The notes under the pieces: model-generated
Databases searched by the model: none
Told to the model about the DNA's origin: nothing
Seen by the model: only the letters and a program-made list of their open reading frames with translations
Part shown: positions 16,721 through 26,112 of the stretch, piece by piece
Position numbering within the stretch: position 1 is the stretch's first letter
Layout of the letters: each line of letters starts with the position of its first letter
Translations under genes and position numbers: made by a program
NCBI GenBank assembly: GCA_963805455.1
Contig: CAWDUJ010000004.1
Span: 62,001-126,000 of the forward strand
DNA length: 64,000 bases
Reading direction: 5' to 3'
Origin: VRUE01 sp963805455
GTDB lineage: Bacteria; Actinomycetota; Thermoleophilia; Solirubrobacterales; 70-9

Positions 16721-18932
16721 AGCCGGCCGCGAGCTGCTCCAGCGACCGCTCCCAGGAGCGCCCGCTGGGCGGCGTTGACGCCCGCGGTCCCGAGCCGGCG
16801 CCGCAGCAGCGGCGTCGAGGCGAGGCGCAGGATCCGCGCCCGCGAGGTGATCGGCGTCGGCCTGGCAGAGGAGCCCGGTGTGGTTGTTCTCGATCAGGGT
16901 CGCCGGCCCGCCCTCGGCGACCGCGACCACCGGCAGCCCGCTGGCGCCGGCCTCGAGCACGACCTGTCCATAGGTGTCGGTCCGCGAGCAGAAGAGGAAC
17001 ATGTCGGCGCTGGCGTAGGCACGGGCCAGGTCCTCGCCCTCGAGCCAGCCGAGGAAAGTGGCGGAGTCTCCCGAGCCGCCCGCGCAGCTCCGCTTCCTCG
17101 GGCCCGCCTCCGGCGAGGAGCAGGTGGAGGCGCGGCTCGCTGCGGCGGGCACGGAGGAAGGCGTCGGCGAGCAGGTCGACGCCCTTCTCGCGCGTCATCC
17201 GGCCGGCGTAGAGGACCTTGATCTCGCCCGGATAGGCGTCGGGGTCGGCCTTGACCGGGTCGAAGCGGGAGACGTTGACGCCGCGCTCCCAGCGCCCGAT
17301 CCGCTCCTTCTCGACGCCGAGGCCGGCGAGCGAGGAGTCGGCCGACGGGCTAGGCGAGAGGACCACCGAGGGGGCGTTGTAGAAGGCGGCGATCGCCATC
17401 TGGGCCATCGCCTCGATTCCGCCGTCGCCGGTTCGCATGCCGGCGTAGGCGCCGAGCTCGGTGTGGTAGCTGCCGACCAGCGGCATCCCGGTGATCCGGC
17501 CGAGCAGCATCGCGGCGATCCCGGCCGGGCCGGGGGCGGTGACGTGAAGCAGGTCGTAGCGGCCCTCGGCGAGGGTCTCGACGAGGTCGGTCAGCCCGGG
17601 CACGCCGAGCTTGAGCCCCTCGTAGAAGGGAACCTCGAGCTCGGTCGCAGCCGGCAGCCGGCGGTCGACCCCGGCGTCGGTGCCGACGACCTCGACCTCG
17701 AAGCCGGGGACCCCGTACTCGCGGATCTGCTCGATCGTGTGGGTGACGCCGTGCATCGAGGCGATCCCGTCGACGATCACGGCAACCCGGCGCTCACCCT
17801 CGCGGCGGGCGAGCTTCGCCTTCTCGGCGCCGAGGAACGCGGCGGAGGGCGCGTAGGGGATCGCCGGGACGAGGGCCTCGAAGACGCCGCCGAAGGCCCT
17901 GCCGAGGTGGCCGTCGACCACCGCCCGGGAGCCGTCGGTGACGGCCGAGCGCAAACGCCGCTCGTGCGCGCGGCGGGCGCGGCGGTAGAGGTTGGCGTGG
18001 GAGAAGCCGTCGGACTGCAGGTGGGAGATCAGAGCCCGGCCGCGGAGGTCGAGCCCGACCGAGTCGAGCCAGGTGTCGAGCAGCCGGCGGGCGTCGTCGG
18101 GGCCGATGTCGGCCGCGGCCAAGCCCTCGCGGGCGGCGCCCTGATCGACCACCCGCTGGGCGATCTTGAGGACGGTGGCGGGGTCGGGAGCCCCCTCCCC
18201 CATCTCCTGCCCGTCGAGCGCGAGTGCGCGGGTGGCGAGCGCCATCGCCGCGTGGGCCCACTTCGCGGCGCTGCCCTGTTCGCCGGCCGCGGCGGCTTCG
18301 CCGTCGCGGATTCGGCCCAGAAACTCTTCCGGCGTGGACGCTATCGGCACCTCGGTGAATGTCCTGCCGATGTCCACGCCGGCGTGATCGTCGGAACCAC
18401 CGATTCCGGTGCCGCCGTGCGTCTCGATGTAGATCACGGCCGGCGCGTTCAGCTCGGGAGCCCGTGAGCCGTTGCGCACCTCCCAGATCGGGAACAACTC
18501 GGCCAGCCGGCGCCGGTGGCGCGGGGTGAGCGGAGCGGCGACGTCGTAGAACGGATGCGCAAGCGCGCACGTGATCTCGTTCTCGTGAAGGTGGGCGGCG
18601 CAGGCCTCGACGTCACCGGCATGTGCCTGCAGCCATTCGTGGTCTCCGGGAGTGATCCCGTAACAGAGGACATGCACCGCCTGGGGCTCGCCGGCAAAGC
18701 GGGCGGTCAGCTCCTCGGAGATGAAGCAGTCGGGCCGACCCTCGAGCTCGAGGCAGCCGGCGATCGTGTCGTGATCGGTGATCGTCACGAAGTCCATCCC
18801 ACGGCGCTTGGCGAGCTCGTAGACCTCCTCGGGCGGGGTCGCGCACTCCGGCAGGCCGAGTGAGCGCTGGACGCCCAATCGAGAAAGCTGCGAGGCGGTG
18901 GAATGACAGTGCATGTCAACTCGGGAAGTCAT
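16659..18932 (-). pseudogene. PHP-domain plus family-4 glycosyltransferase fusion, frameshifted in the C-terminus
   Basis: The N-terminal ~230 residues form a PHP metallo-phosphoesterase module (DMHCHST, ITDHDT, LAHPF, GGSDDHAG). The rest is a GT4 transferase (VAVIVDGIASMHGVTHTI; SYHTELGAYAG; VLYAGRMTREKGVDLL). After about 17072 the frame is lost: the expected motif SRTDTYGQVVLEAGASGLPV runs in a second frame to about 16845, ILRLASTPLLRRRLGTAGVN in a third to about 16770, and WERSLEQLAAGY is back in the first. That is three indels within 300 bp. ATG 18932 is chosen for GGGAGA 5 nt upstream. A mannosyltransferase-like role is likely if the gene is intact in the cell. Confidence 0.8.
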
Positions 18933-18994
18933 CGGTGTCTCCCTTTCCATGTCGGTCGCTATATCACCACCTAGTTTCTGCAATTAGCAGGGAA

Positions 18995-19038
18995 AACTTG
19001 TGAACTGACGGGAAACCACGAGTGAAGAATCTGTGAAT
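18995..19038 (-). promoter_or_regulatory. PHO-box array (four 11-nt units) before the PHP-glycosyltransferase/ppk1 operon
   Basis: Read on the minus strand the 44 bp split into 11-nt units: ATTCACAGATT, CTTCACTCGTG, GTTTCCCGTCA, GTTCACAAGTT. Three of four carry TTCAC in register. This matches the direct-repeat PhoP boxes of actinobacteria (GTTCAC core, 11-nt period in Streptomyces; TCACAGC-N4-TCACAGC in Mycobacterium PhoP). The array ends 62 bp upstream of the ATG at 18932, on the correct strand. Confidence 0.7.
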
Positions 19039-19046
19039 GGGCGTGG

Positions 19047-19939
19047 CTAGAGGACGCGGTTCAGTGCGGTCCAGGTGCCGCTGCTCGCCTCGGCCCGCCA
19101 GAGGTCATGGAAGTCGCGGAAAAGCTGCTCGCGCCGGGCGATGAGCAGGGTGGTCAGCGGGGGGATGCCGTCGACCCTGGGCAGCATCACGTCGCAGTCG
19201 TGGATGTCGCCGAGCAAGCTCTGCAATTCCTTGACCGCCCTCCGCGCCGCGACCGCCTCCTCGCCGAAGCAGAACTCGGTGATCTCAAGGACATAGCGAA
19301 GGCGCTTGGCGGCGATCCGCATGTCGTGCTGGGCCGTCGCGGCGGCGGGGTCCAGCGCCTGCTCCGCGAATCCGCCCAGCTCATCGAGTCTGGTCGCGAC
19401 GATCCTTCCGGCGTTGGCGCGCAGAGATTTCTGCGGGTCGAGGCCATCGACCCTGCGCGCCTTCACCTTCCCGCTGCCCCGACGAGCTTGTCCATTCGAC
19501 GGCGCAGCTTCTTCAGCCGCTTCTTGTCCACCGCCGATGCCAATCCCTCGTTGGCCTCGCGTTGATCCTGGCGCAGGCCTTCGATCACCACCGCGAGACG
19601 ATCGCGATCGGACCCACGGACCTCGCCCGTGAACTCGGAGAGGAACTCGATCGCGACGTCGGGGTCGCGGCGCTCCCCGAGGGCATCGGCGAGCGCCTTG
19701 ACCCTCTTCAGCGCCCGGCGCCACGGCTTCGCCGGGAAGCAGGGCTCGAATATCTCCATCGCGGCGCGGAGTCGCCGGGTCGCGACCCTCATGTCGTGGA
19801 CCCGCTCGATTTCGCCGGTGTCGAGGACGCCGGGGGAGTGCTCGAACAGCTCCTCGGCGCGGAGGGCGATTACCCGCGCAGCCGCCTCGGCGAACTGCGC
19901 GTCGCAATTGAGATCGGGGATCTCCCGGGCCCGAGCCAC
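19047..19939 (-). pseudogene. CHAD-domain protein (polyphosphate-associated), frameshifted
   Basis: CHAD proteins are helical, His/Arg-rich and bind polyphosphate granules. The N half (from ATG 19939) shows ERVHDMRVATRRLRAAME; the C half, in another frame, shows AQHDMRIAAKRLRYVLEI. The two frames join at a C4 run at 19477-19480: one more C would give an uninterrupted protein of about 297 residues reading LVGGSGKVKARR through the joint. It is next to ppx and the ppk1 operon, which fits the role. Homopolymer miscall or true frameshift cannot be told apart here. Confidence 0.85.
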
Positions 19940-19976
19940 GGAGTGAGGCTAGAGAAAAGCTCCCAAATTGGGGGAA

Positions 19977-20885
19977 TCAGGCAGCCAGGCGGTCGGCGGT
20001 GCGGCCGTTGGCGTTGCAGTTGAGGAGGTCGAGGATGACCCCCTCGCGCAGGCCGCCCTTACCGATCTGGAGCGGTTGCCCGAGCAGATCGGAGGCCTTC
20101 TCCAGCAGCAGGACGCCGGTGGTGAGAATGCGGACGCGCTCCGGGTCGAGCTCGAAGCGCCTGGCGACATCGGCAGCGGGCTCGCCGGCCAGGACCCTGA
20201 CCCCACGCTCGAGCGTCTCGTACTCGAGCACCGCGCCCACCAACCTTCGCATCGAGGTGGCGCTGCCACCGACGGCGACGGCCTGCGCCGGCGGGGCGAT
20301 CTCGACCCCTTCGAAGATCTCCTCGATCCGCTCGCGGATCCGGCGGATCTCGGCCGCCGAGGGTGGGTCGGAGGAGATCAGCTCGTCGGCGAGCGCCCCG
20401 GACCCGACCTTCCAGGAGAGCACCTCCTCGACCCCTCCGGAGACCGTCCCGAGGACGACCTCGGTCGAGCCACCGCCGACGTCGACGACTCCGACCTTGC
20501 CGTCGGCGGGGTGGCCGAGCGTTTTCGTCGCGCCGATGAAGGCCAGGCGCCCCTCCTCCTCCTCGCTGAGGATCTCGACCGGGACCCCGGAGTGCTTGGC
20601 GATCTTCGCCGCCACGGCCTCGCCGTTGCCGGCCTCGCGGACGGCGGCGGTCGCCACCGCGCGAATCTCCTCGGCGCCGAGCTCGCGGGCCAGGCGCACC
20701 TGGGTGGCGACGACCTCGACGACCTCCTCGATCTTCTCGGGGACGATCGCGCCGTCGTCGCCGATCGCCTTGTTGATCCGCGTGTACGCGCGCTGCTCCA
20801 TCACCTTCTTGAGCTGGCCATCGACCGGCTCAGCGACGAGCACGCGCGTCGTATTCGACCCGATATCTATTGCCCCACAGAGCAT
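19977..20885 (-). CDS. ppx: Exopolyphosphatase / guanosine pentaphosphatase
   Basis: Ppx/GppA enzyme of 302 residues with the ASKHA fold: AIDIGSNTTRVLVAE at the N-terminus, TAAVREAGNG, EILSEEEEGRLAF (catalytic Glu region) and VVDVGGGSTEVVLG, then GGSATSMRRLVGA. It removes terminal phosphate from polyphosphate, opposing Ppk1, and is the short two-domain form without the HD-like C-terminus. It lies after phoU on the same strand with an 83-nt gap holding a 7-bp hairpin (20944-20961). Confidence 0.95.
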   Translation of the reverse strand: MLCGAIDIGSNTTRVLVAEPVDGQLKKVMEQRAYTRINKAIGDDGAIVPEKIEEVVEVVATQVRLARELGAEEIRAVATAAVREAGNGEAVAAKIAKHSGVPVEILSEEEEGRLAFIGATKTLGHPADGKVGVVDVGGGSTEVVLGTVSGGVEEVLSWKVGSGALADELISSDPPSAAEIRRIRERIEEIFEGVEIAPPAQAVAVGGSATSMRRLVGAVLEYETLERGVRVLAGEPAADVARRFELDPERVRILTTGVLLLEKASDLLGQPLQIGKGGLREGVILDLLNCNANGRTADRLAA

Positions 20886-20968
20886 CAGCGACGGTCATTC
20901 ATGTTGTCAGACGTCCCGGACCGGATCGTCACGCAGTCCGCTCTTTCCGGGGTCCCGGAAATGGGGCA

Positions 20969-21664
20969 TCAGGGCCGGACGGTCTCCTCGGGGTGCGAGG
21001 CGTCCTCGAACTCGCGGAAGAGCCCGGTGACGACGAAGGCCACCTGCTCGCCGATGTCGACGGCGTTGTCGGCGATGCGCTCGATCGCCCGCGCCGCAAG
21101 CAGCATCGTCATCGCCCACTCGCGCCGGTCGGGGTCGTCGCCGATCTCGAGCGCGAGGCCGAAGCACTCGCGATTGAGGTTGTCGACGGCATCGTCCTGG
21201 CGGACCAGATCCTGCGCCATCTCGACATTGCGCTCCTCGAAGGCCCGTTTCGACTGGGCGAGAAGGGTGCGCGTCTGTCTGCCCATGGTCAGGATCAGCT
21301 TCACCATTTCGGCGTCCGCGGGTGGGTCGTTCCCGGTCAGCGGAATCATCTTGCAGATGTTCACGCACTGGTCGCCCATCCGCTCGACGTTCTTCAGCAC
21401 GTGCAGCAGGGCGGATATGACGCGCAGGTCGGTGGCCACCGGCGCCTGCGTTGCCAGCAGTGCTATCAACGCCTGGTGGACCTCGAGGTAGCGGCCGTCG
21501 ATCCGGTCGTCATCGGCGATCACCAACTGGGCCAGCTCGACGTCCTGATGCTCGATCGCCTCGAGGGTGCGGCTCAGCGCGGAACTGACCAGGTCAAGGC
21601 CGCCGAGCGCGCTGGCCTCGAGCTGCTCGAGTTCGTCCTGATACTGGACCCTGGTCTCCCTCAT
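20969..21664 (-). CDS. phoU: Phosphate signalling/transport regulator PhoU
   Basis: A 231-residue two-repeat three-helix-bundle protein; the repeats carry the E/D-x3-D pattern (DDDRIDGRYLEVHQALI; QDDAVDNLNRECFG) and LLHVLKNVERMGDQCVNI / LLAARAIERIADNAVDIGE. PhoU passes the state of the Pst transporter to the PhoR-type kinase and limits uptake. ATG 21664 overlaps the pstB stop (ATGA), placing it at the end of the pst operon. Confidence 0.96.
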   Translation of the reverse strand: MRETRVQYQDELEQLEASALGGLDLVSSALSRTLEAIEHQDVELAQLVIADDDRIDGRYLEVHQALIALLATQAPVATDLRVISALLHVLKNVERMGDQCVNICKMIPLTGNDPPADAEMVKLILTMGRQTRTLLAQSKRAFEERNVEMAQDLVRQDDAVDNLNRECFGLALEIGDDPDRREWAMTMLLAARAIERIADNAVDIGEQVAFVVTGLFREFEDASHPEETVRP

Positions 21665-22542
21665 CCGAATTTGCCGGTGACGTACTGCTCGGTGCGCTCA
21701 TCGTCGGGGTTGGTGAAGATCTTGTCGGTCGGCGCCATCTCGACCAACTCACCGCTCAGCATGAAGGCGGTCCTACCGGCGACCCGCGCCGCCTGCTGCA
21801 TGTTGTGGGTAACGATCACGATCGTCACCCGCTCCTTGAGCCTGGCGATCAACTCCTCGATCCTCAAGGTCGCCATCGGGTCGAGTGCCGAGCACGGCTC
21901 GTCCATGAGCAGGACCTCGGGTTCGACCGCAAGGGCGCGGGCGATGCAGAGGCGCTGTTGCTGGCCGCCGGAGAGCCCAGCGCCATGCTTGTCGAGGCGG
22001 TCCTTGACCTCCTCCCACAGGCCCGCCCCGTCCAGCGCGTCGCGCACACGATCCTCCATCTCCCGACGGGGAGTGCTCGTAAACCTAAGCCCTGAGGCCA
22101 CGTTGTCGAAGATAGACATCGTCGGGAACGGGTTCGGTTTCTGGAAAACCATGCCGACCGCCCGGCGCACTGAGACGACATCAACCTGTGGGGCATATAG
22201 GTTCTCGCCATCGAGCAGGACCTCGCCTTCGGCCCTGGCGCCGACGATCTCCTCATGCATCCGGTTGACGCAGCGAACCATGGTCGACTTGCCGCAGCCG
22301 GAGGGTCCGATGATCGCGGTGACGTCGGAGGATGCGAAGGAGAGGCTGACGTTCTTGACCGCGTGATGGGAGCCGTAGTAGGCGTTCAGGGTCCGCAACT
22401 CGACCTGACGCTTGGCCCCGGCCGGGATCAGGGCCGGTTCCTGTCCCGTTCCCTGGCTCTCAATGGCCACTGAAACCCGATTCTCACCCTTTGCGGCGTC
22501 CCGCTCAGCTCCGATCTGTGCCTCGGGTGGCTGGGGGTTCAT
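21661..22542 (-). CDS. pstB: Phosphate ABC transporter ATP-binding protein
   Basis: Walker A GPSGCGKST, NRMHEEI, Q-loop VFQKPNPFPTMSIFDNV, signature LSGGQQQR and Walker B VLLMDEPCSALDP are the PstB hallmarks. ATG 22542 is chosen: AAAGGA sits 9 nt upstream and a TGA in another frame (22544-22546) is a natural pstA stop. This gives 293 residues with an unusual ~55-residue N-terminal extension before the first strand (VELRTLNAYYGSHHAVKN). The same frame runs on into pstA, but that fusion is probably created by indels. Confidence 0.93.
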   Translation of the reverse strand: MNPQPPEAQIGAERDAAKGENRVSVAIESQGTGQEPALIPAGAKRQVELRTLNAYYGSHHAVKNVSLSFASSDVTAIIGPSGCGKSTMVRCVNRMHEEIVGARAEGEVLLDGENLYAPQVDVVSVRRAVGMVFQKPNPFPTMSIFDNVASGLRFTSTPRREMEDRVRDALDGAGLWEEVKDRLDKHGAGLSGGQQQRLCIARALAVEPEVLLMDEPCSALDPMATLRIEELIARLKERVTIVIVTHNMQQAARVAGRTAFMLSGELVEMAPTDKIFTNPDDERTEQYVTGKFG

Positions 22543-22543
22543 C

Positions 22544-23411
22544 TCAGGTGTTCCTTTGACACGGCTTCTCCGTTGGATCAGTTTGGCTATCAGGGTAACG
22601 ATCAGGATCATTGCGATGAGCGTTATCGCCGCACCCCAGGCCCGCTGGACGAGTTCGTTGTTGGGCTGTTTGAGGTCTTGGAAGATCTGAGCGGGCAGGG
22701 AATTCATCGGTTCGTTCAGATTGAAGGTGGTCCCCTTGACGATAGACGCGGTGAATAGAAGTGGTGCGGTCTCCCCTGCCGCCCGGGCGAGCGAGAGGAG
22801 GGCCCCGGTGAGGATGCCCGAGGCAGCGCTCGGAAGCACGACACGGACGACCACTCTCCAGCGCGGCGCTCCAAGAGCCAGTGCCGCTTCGCGCAGTGAA
22901 CTGGGCACGAGGGTCAGCGCAACCTCAGCCGAGCGGGTCACGATCGGGAGCATGAGAAGGGCGAGGGCGGCGGACCCCTTCCAGCCGGCGAAGCTCGAGC
23001 CGCCGGTGTCGGCGAGGACGAGCGTTATGTAGATGAAGAGGCCGAACACGATCGACGGCACACCGGTCATCACATCGATGAAGAAGCGGACGACCTGAGC
23101 CAACTTGCCGCGGCCACCGAACTCGGTCAGGTAGAGGGCGACGCCGATGCCCAGCGGGACCGCGACCAGCGTCGCGAACCCGACAATCTCGATCGTGCCG
23201 AGGATTGCGCTCGACGCCACCCTGAGCACCGAGAAAATCTCCGGTCGGATCGGTGGTAAAGAATTCAGTGCTGAATGGGCGCCGATGCCTTTGCGAAGCG
23301 TGTAGAAGATGACGAGGACGAAGGGGAAGGATCGCCACGATGGTCGCGCAGCCACAGGATCGAGCGCGCGGCTTTGTCCATGCGACGACGACCGGCGACC
23401 GGTGCGGGCAT
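22544..23411 (-). pseudogene. pstA: Phosphate ABC transporter permease PstA, frameshifted
   Basis: Six-helix permease with the permease loop SLREAALALGAPRWRVVVRVVLPSA (split: REAALALGAPRWRV) and an intact C-terminal two thirds. The first ~70 codons change frame four times: SILWL, ATIVAIL, FPFVLVIFYTLRKGIGA, FSTEFFTTDPTGDFLGAQGG and AILGTIEIVG lie in different frames, with breaks near 23385, 23322 (a C4 run), 23278 and 23215. ATG 23411 directly follows the pstC stop (TAAATG). The end is uncertain: the open frame continues into pstB. Confidence 0.85.
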
Positions 23412-24465
23412 TTAAGCGGTCTGCTGGGGGAGGAAATCGAGCCCAAGCCTCCAGTCTAGAGGCCCTCCCTGCGGGACAGCCACGATCGGGCGGCCGCCCT
23501 CACGCTCGCTGCGCATCACGACCAGGCGCGCGATCGAATTGACGAGCAGGGTGAGGACGAAGAGCACGAGGCCGGCGGCGATCAGCGCCGATTTGTGCAG
23601 CGGGTTGGAGGCCGCCTCGCCGAACTCGTTTGCGATCACGGCGGCCAGCGAGTAGCCCTGGTCGAAGATGCTGTGGCCGAGGATCGGGTTGTCGCCGATC
23701 ACGATCGTCACCGCGATCGTCTCGCCGATCGCCCGGCCCAGGCCGAGCATCGCGCCGCCGGTGATGCCGCGCCTAGCGTAGGGCAGCATCGCGGTCCGGA
23801 TCATCTCCCAGCGCGTTGCGCCCAAGGCCAGCGCCGCCTCCTTGTGATCGGCGGGCACCGTGGAGAGGACCTCGCGGCTGATCGCGCTGACGATCGGCAG
23901 CAGCATGATCGCCAGGACGAGTCCGGCGATGAAGTAGTTAGGGCCGGCGACGTTGTCGGTGGCAACGAAGGGGATGAAGTGAAAGGTTCGGCGAACCACT
24001 GCTCGGCCGGTTTCAGCTTCGGGATCAGGAAGTAGAAGGCCCAAAGCCCGTAGACGACCGAGGGCACCGCGGCCAGCAGGTCGACCAGGATAGTCAGCGA
24101 GCCCCGAACCCGGCGCGGGCGCAACTCGGTGAGGAACAGCGCGACCGACACCGCGATCGGAACCCCGATCACCAGCGCCAGTGCCGAGGTGATCAGGGTA
24201 CCGACCAGCAGCGGCAGAGGCGCCATAGATCGCATTGGAGACATCCCAGTTGTTCGTGAAGATGAAGCCGAAGACTCCGAATTCCTGAAATACGAGACTT
24301 CGATTCAAGCGCGAGCTTGACGAAGAAGTAGGCGAGGAGGACGAGGATCGCCGCAGAGATCGCCGTCAGCCCGTATCGCAGGATGCGATCCGGAGGAGGC
24401 GAGGAGAGGGGCGAGCGACCGAGAGATCGCCCGCCCCCTATCGCTTGCTGGGTTCCGGCCTCCAC
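23412..24465 (-). pseudogene. pstC: Phosphate ABC transporter permease PstC, frameshifted
   Basis: The inner-membrane partner of PstA. Pieces in three frames join into one PstC: RILRYGLTAISAAILVLLAYFF, then LVFQEFGVFGFIFTNNWDVS, then PLPLLVGTLITSALALVIG..SVVYGLWAFYFLIP, then FHFIPFVATDN..KEAALALGATRWEM to the stop. Breaks fall near 24298, 24217 (extra T in GCCTCTG) and 23987 (AA where AAA is needed). The start is taken as GTG 24465, overlapping nothing but lying just after the pstS end. The conserved permease loop is intact. Confidence 0.82.
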
Positions 24466-24507
24466 CGGGCCTAGCCAGGACGTGGGTTCTATTGGCTTGC
24501 CGTTGCG

Positions 24508-25579
24508 TTACAGGCCTTCCACCTTGGCCGTGCGAGGCTTCCGGCAGTTCCGGCGAGAGGCCGGCGTAGTCGAGTTTTTCCGCGACCTGCTGGCCTTCGC
24601 CCAGCCCGTAGTCGAGGAAGGTGACCACGTTCTTGGCGGTTTCTTCGCTCTTTTCCGCGTTGCAGAGGTCTTCGTAGACGATCACGAAGGTGCCCGAGGC
24701 GATCGGGTAGGCGGCCGGTGCCTTTGATGCGTTGATCGCGCTGAATCGGAGGGTCCGGCGGGAACTTCGCGGCACTTCGCTGGCCGCCTGGGTCGATTCC
24801 AGAGTCGGCTCAACAAACTTCCCGGCCTGATTCTGCACGGCCGCCGTCGTGAATTCGTTCTGTAGCGCGTAAGCAAGCTCGACGTAGCCGATTGCGCCTT
24901 CGGTCTGCTGGACGGATCCGGCCACGCCTTCGTTGCCGTTGGCGCCGGTGCCCGTTGGCCACTTGACGGTCTTGTCGGTGCCGACCTTGCTGTGCCATTC
25001 CTTGTTGGTTTCGTCGAGGAACTGCGTGAACAGAGCCGTCGTGCCCGATTCGTCGGAGCGATGGACAACCGTGATGCCGGTGCTCGGCAGCTTGATGCCC
25101 GGATTGAGCTTGGCGATCGCCGGGTCATCCCACTTGGTGATATTGCCAAGGTAGATGTTGCCAACGGTGTCGCCGTCGAGCTTCAGACCCGATTCGACGC
25201 CCGGCAGGTTGTAGGAGACGGTGACGGCGCCGAAGACGATCGGTACATGAACCGTCGTCCCGTTCTTGTCCGCGACTTCGATTTCTTCGTCGGTCATCGC
25301 TGAATCGGTGTCGCCGAAGTCGACGGTGTTGGCCTGGAACTGCGCGATGCCACCGCCAGAGCCGATCGAGTTGTAGTTGACCGTCAGACCGTCGCTTTCC
25401 TTGAGTTCGGAACCCCATTGGCTGATGATCGGCTGCGCGAACGTCGAGCCCGCCCCGCTGATCGTGCCGCCGCCACCACCACCGCCGCTGGTTTCGTCGC
25501 TGCTGCTACCACAGGCCGCAACTCCCAATGCCAGGGCTGCGAGTGAGACGAGGACAGCCAACCATCTTGAGGGACTCAC
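24508..25579 (-). pseudogene. pstS: Phosphate-binding lipoprotein PstS, frame disturbed near the C-terminus
   Basis: Periplasmic-type phosphate receptor anchored by a lipobox (GVAAC, Cys about residue 20), then GSTFAQPIISQW, NYNSIGSGGGIAQF, DFGDTDSAM and HRSDESGTTALFTQFL, the phosphate-contacting loops of PstS. Around 24755-24780 a double frame slip disturbs the PADLRFSAIN segment, and near 24525 a further slip is needed to reach AKVEGL and the TAA at 24508-24510. The open frame otherwise runs on to 24305 without meaning. GTG 25579 has AAGGAG 6 nt upstream. A PHO-box array lies upstream. Confidence 0.88.
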
Positions 25580-25659
25580 ACGATCTCCTTTTCTCGTTTG
25601 ACTGGACGCGGGCGGGTTTATCCCGCACAACCCGGGCCACATTCGCAGTGGCCCTCCGA

Positions 25660-25703
25660 GAGCTTGTTACTCGCTTGTGCGGAAGGTGTGAAAAAGATGT
25701 AAA
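25660..25703 (-). promoter_or_regulatory. PHO-box array before pstS
   Basis: On the minus strand 11-nt units TTTACATCTTT, TTCACACCTTC, CGCACAAGCGA, GTAACAAGCTC run toward pstS. The second unit matches the TTCAC core; the first and last keep the AC at the same register. The array ends about 80 bp before the pstS GTG, as expected for an activator of the phosphate-starvation response. Confidence 0.6.
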
Positions 25704-25707
25704 AGCC

Positions 25708-26037
25708 TCAGCCGTCCGGTGAGAAGCGATAGCCGACTCCGTTGTGCGTGTGGATCAGGTCGAGACCGGGAAGCGCTTCGCCGAGCTTCGACCGCAGCCG
25801 GCTGACATAGACATCAACCGAGCGATCGTCGCTGCGGGGCTCGCCGCCCCAGATCTCCGAATACAGCTCCTCGCGGGTCATGATCCGCTGGGGATGCGCG
25901 GCGAGGGCGCTCAGCATCTGCAGCTCTCGGACCGTCAGCCGCACGGGCCTGCCATCGACCAGCGCAGCGTGCTCCTCCGGCTTGATCTCGAGGCGCTCGG
26001 CCGTGACCTGTTGCTCGCCTGCATTCTCGACAGACAT
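25708..26037 (-). CDS. Stand-alone OmpR/PhoB-type winged-helix DNA-binding protein
   Basis: A 109-residue protein that is only the Trans_reg_C domain: VRLTVRELQMLSALAAHPQRI, REELYSEIWG, DDRSVDVYVSRLRSKLGE (recognition helix) and HTHNGVGYRFSPDG (wing). No receiver domain precedes it; the upstream DNA up to the next gene has no such frame. Two PHO-box units lie upstream and another array downstream before pstS, so it is itself a likely member, and perhaps a controller, of the Pho regulon. How it would be switched without a receiver is unknown. Confidence 0.85.
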   Translation of the reverse strand: MSVENAGEQQVTAERLEIKPEEHAALVDGRPVRLTVRELQMLSALAAHPQRIMTREELYSEIWGGEPRSDDRSVDVYVSRLRSKLGEALPGLDLIHTHNGVGYRFSPDG

Positions 26038-26079
26038 CGAGCCGTGAGCATGTCGGCGCGCGAGGCGCGGCCGGTTATC

Positions 26080-26101
26080 CCGGTGTGAAGCTGCTGTGAA
26101 C
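26080..26101 (-). promoter_or_regulatory. PHO-box pair before the stand-alone winged-helix gene
   Basis: Minus strand GTTCACAGCAG followed directly by CTTCACACCGG: two 11-nt units with identical TTCACA cores. It also fits TCACAGC-N4-TCACANC, the Mycobacterium PhoP pattern. It lies 43 bp upstream of the ATG at 26037, on the correct strand. Confidence 0.72.
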
Positions 26102-26112
26102 GGCTAGTAACA

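Noticed and set aside
14519..17221. A 900-codon plus-strand frame opposite ppk1 and the glycosyltransferase
   Set aside because: Composition is that of a codon-position shadow (Asp/Glu/Val/Gly-rich), with no signal, motif or ribosome site; ppk1 is certain on the other strand.
20944..20961. 7-bp hairpin between phoU and ppx as a terminator
   Set aside because: TTTCCGG/CCGGAAA has no T-run after it and the genes are co-directional; too short to claim a function.
24305..24507. C-terminal 68 codons of the longest pstS frame
   Set aside because: Arg/Gly/Ser-rich out-of-frame sequence that overlaps pstC; the homologous PstS end lies in another frame and stops at 24508.
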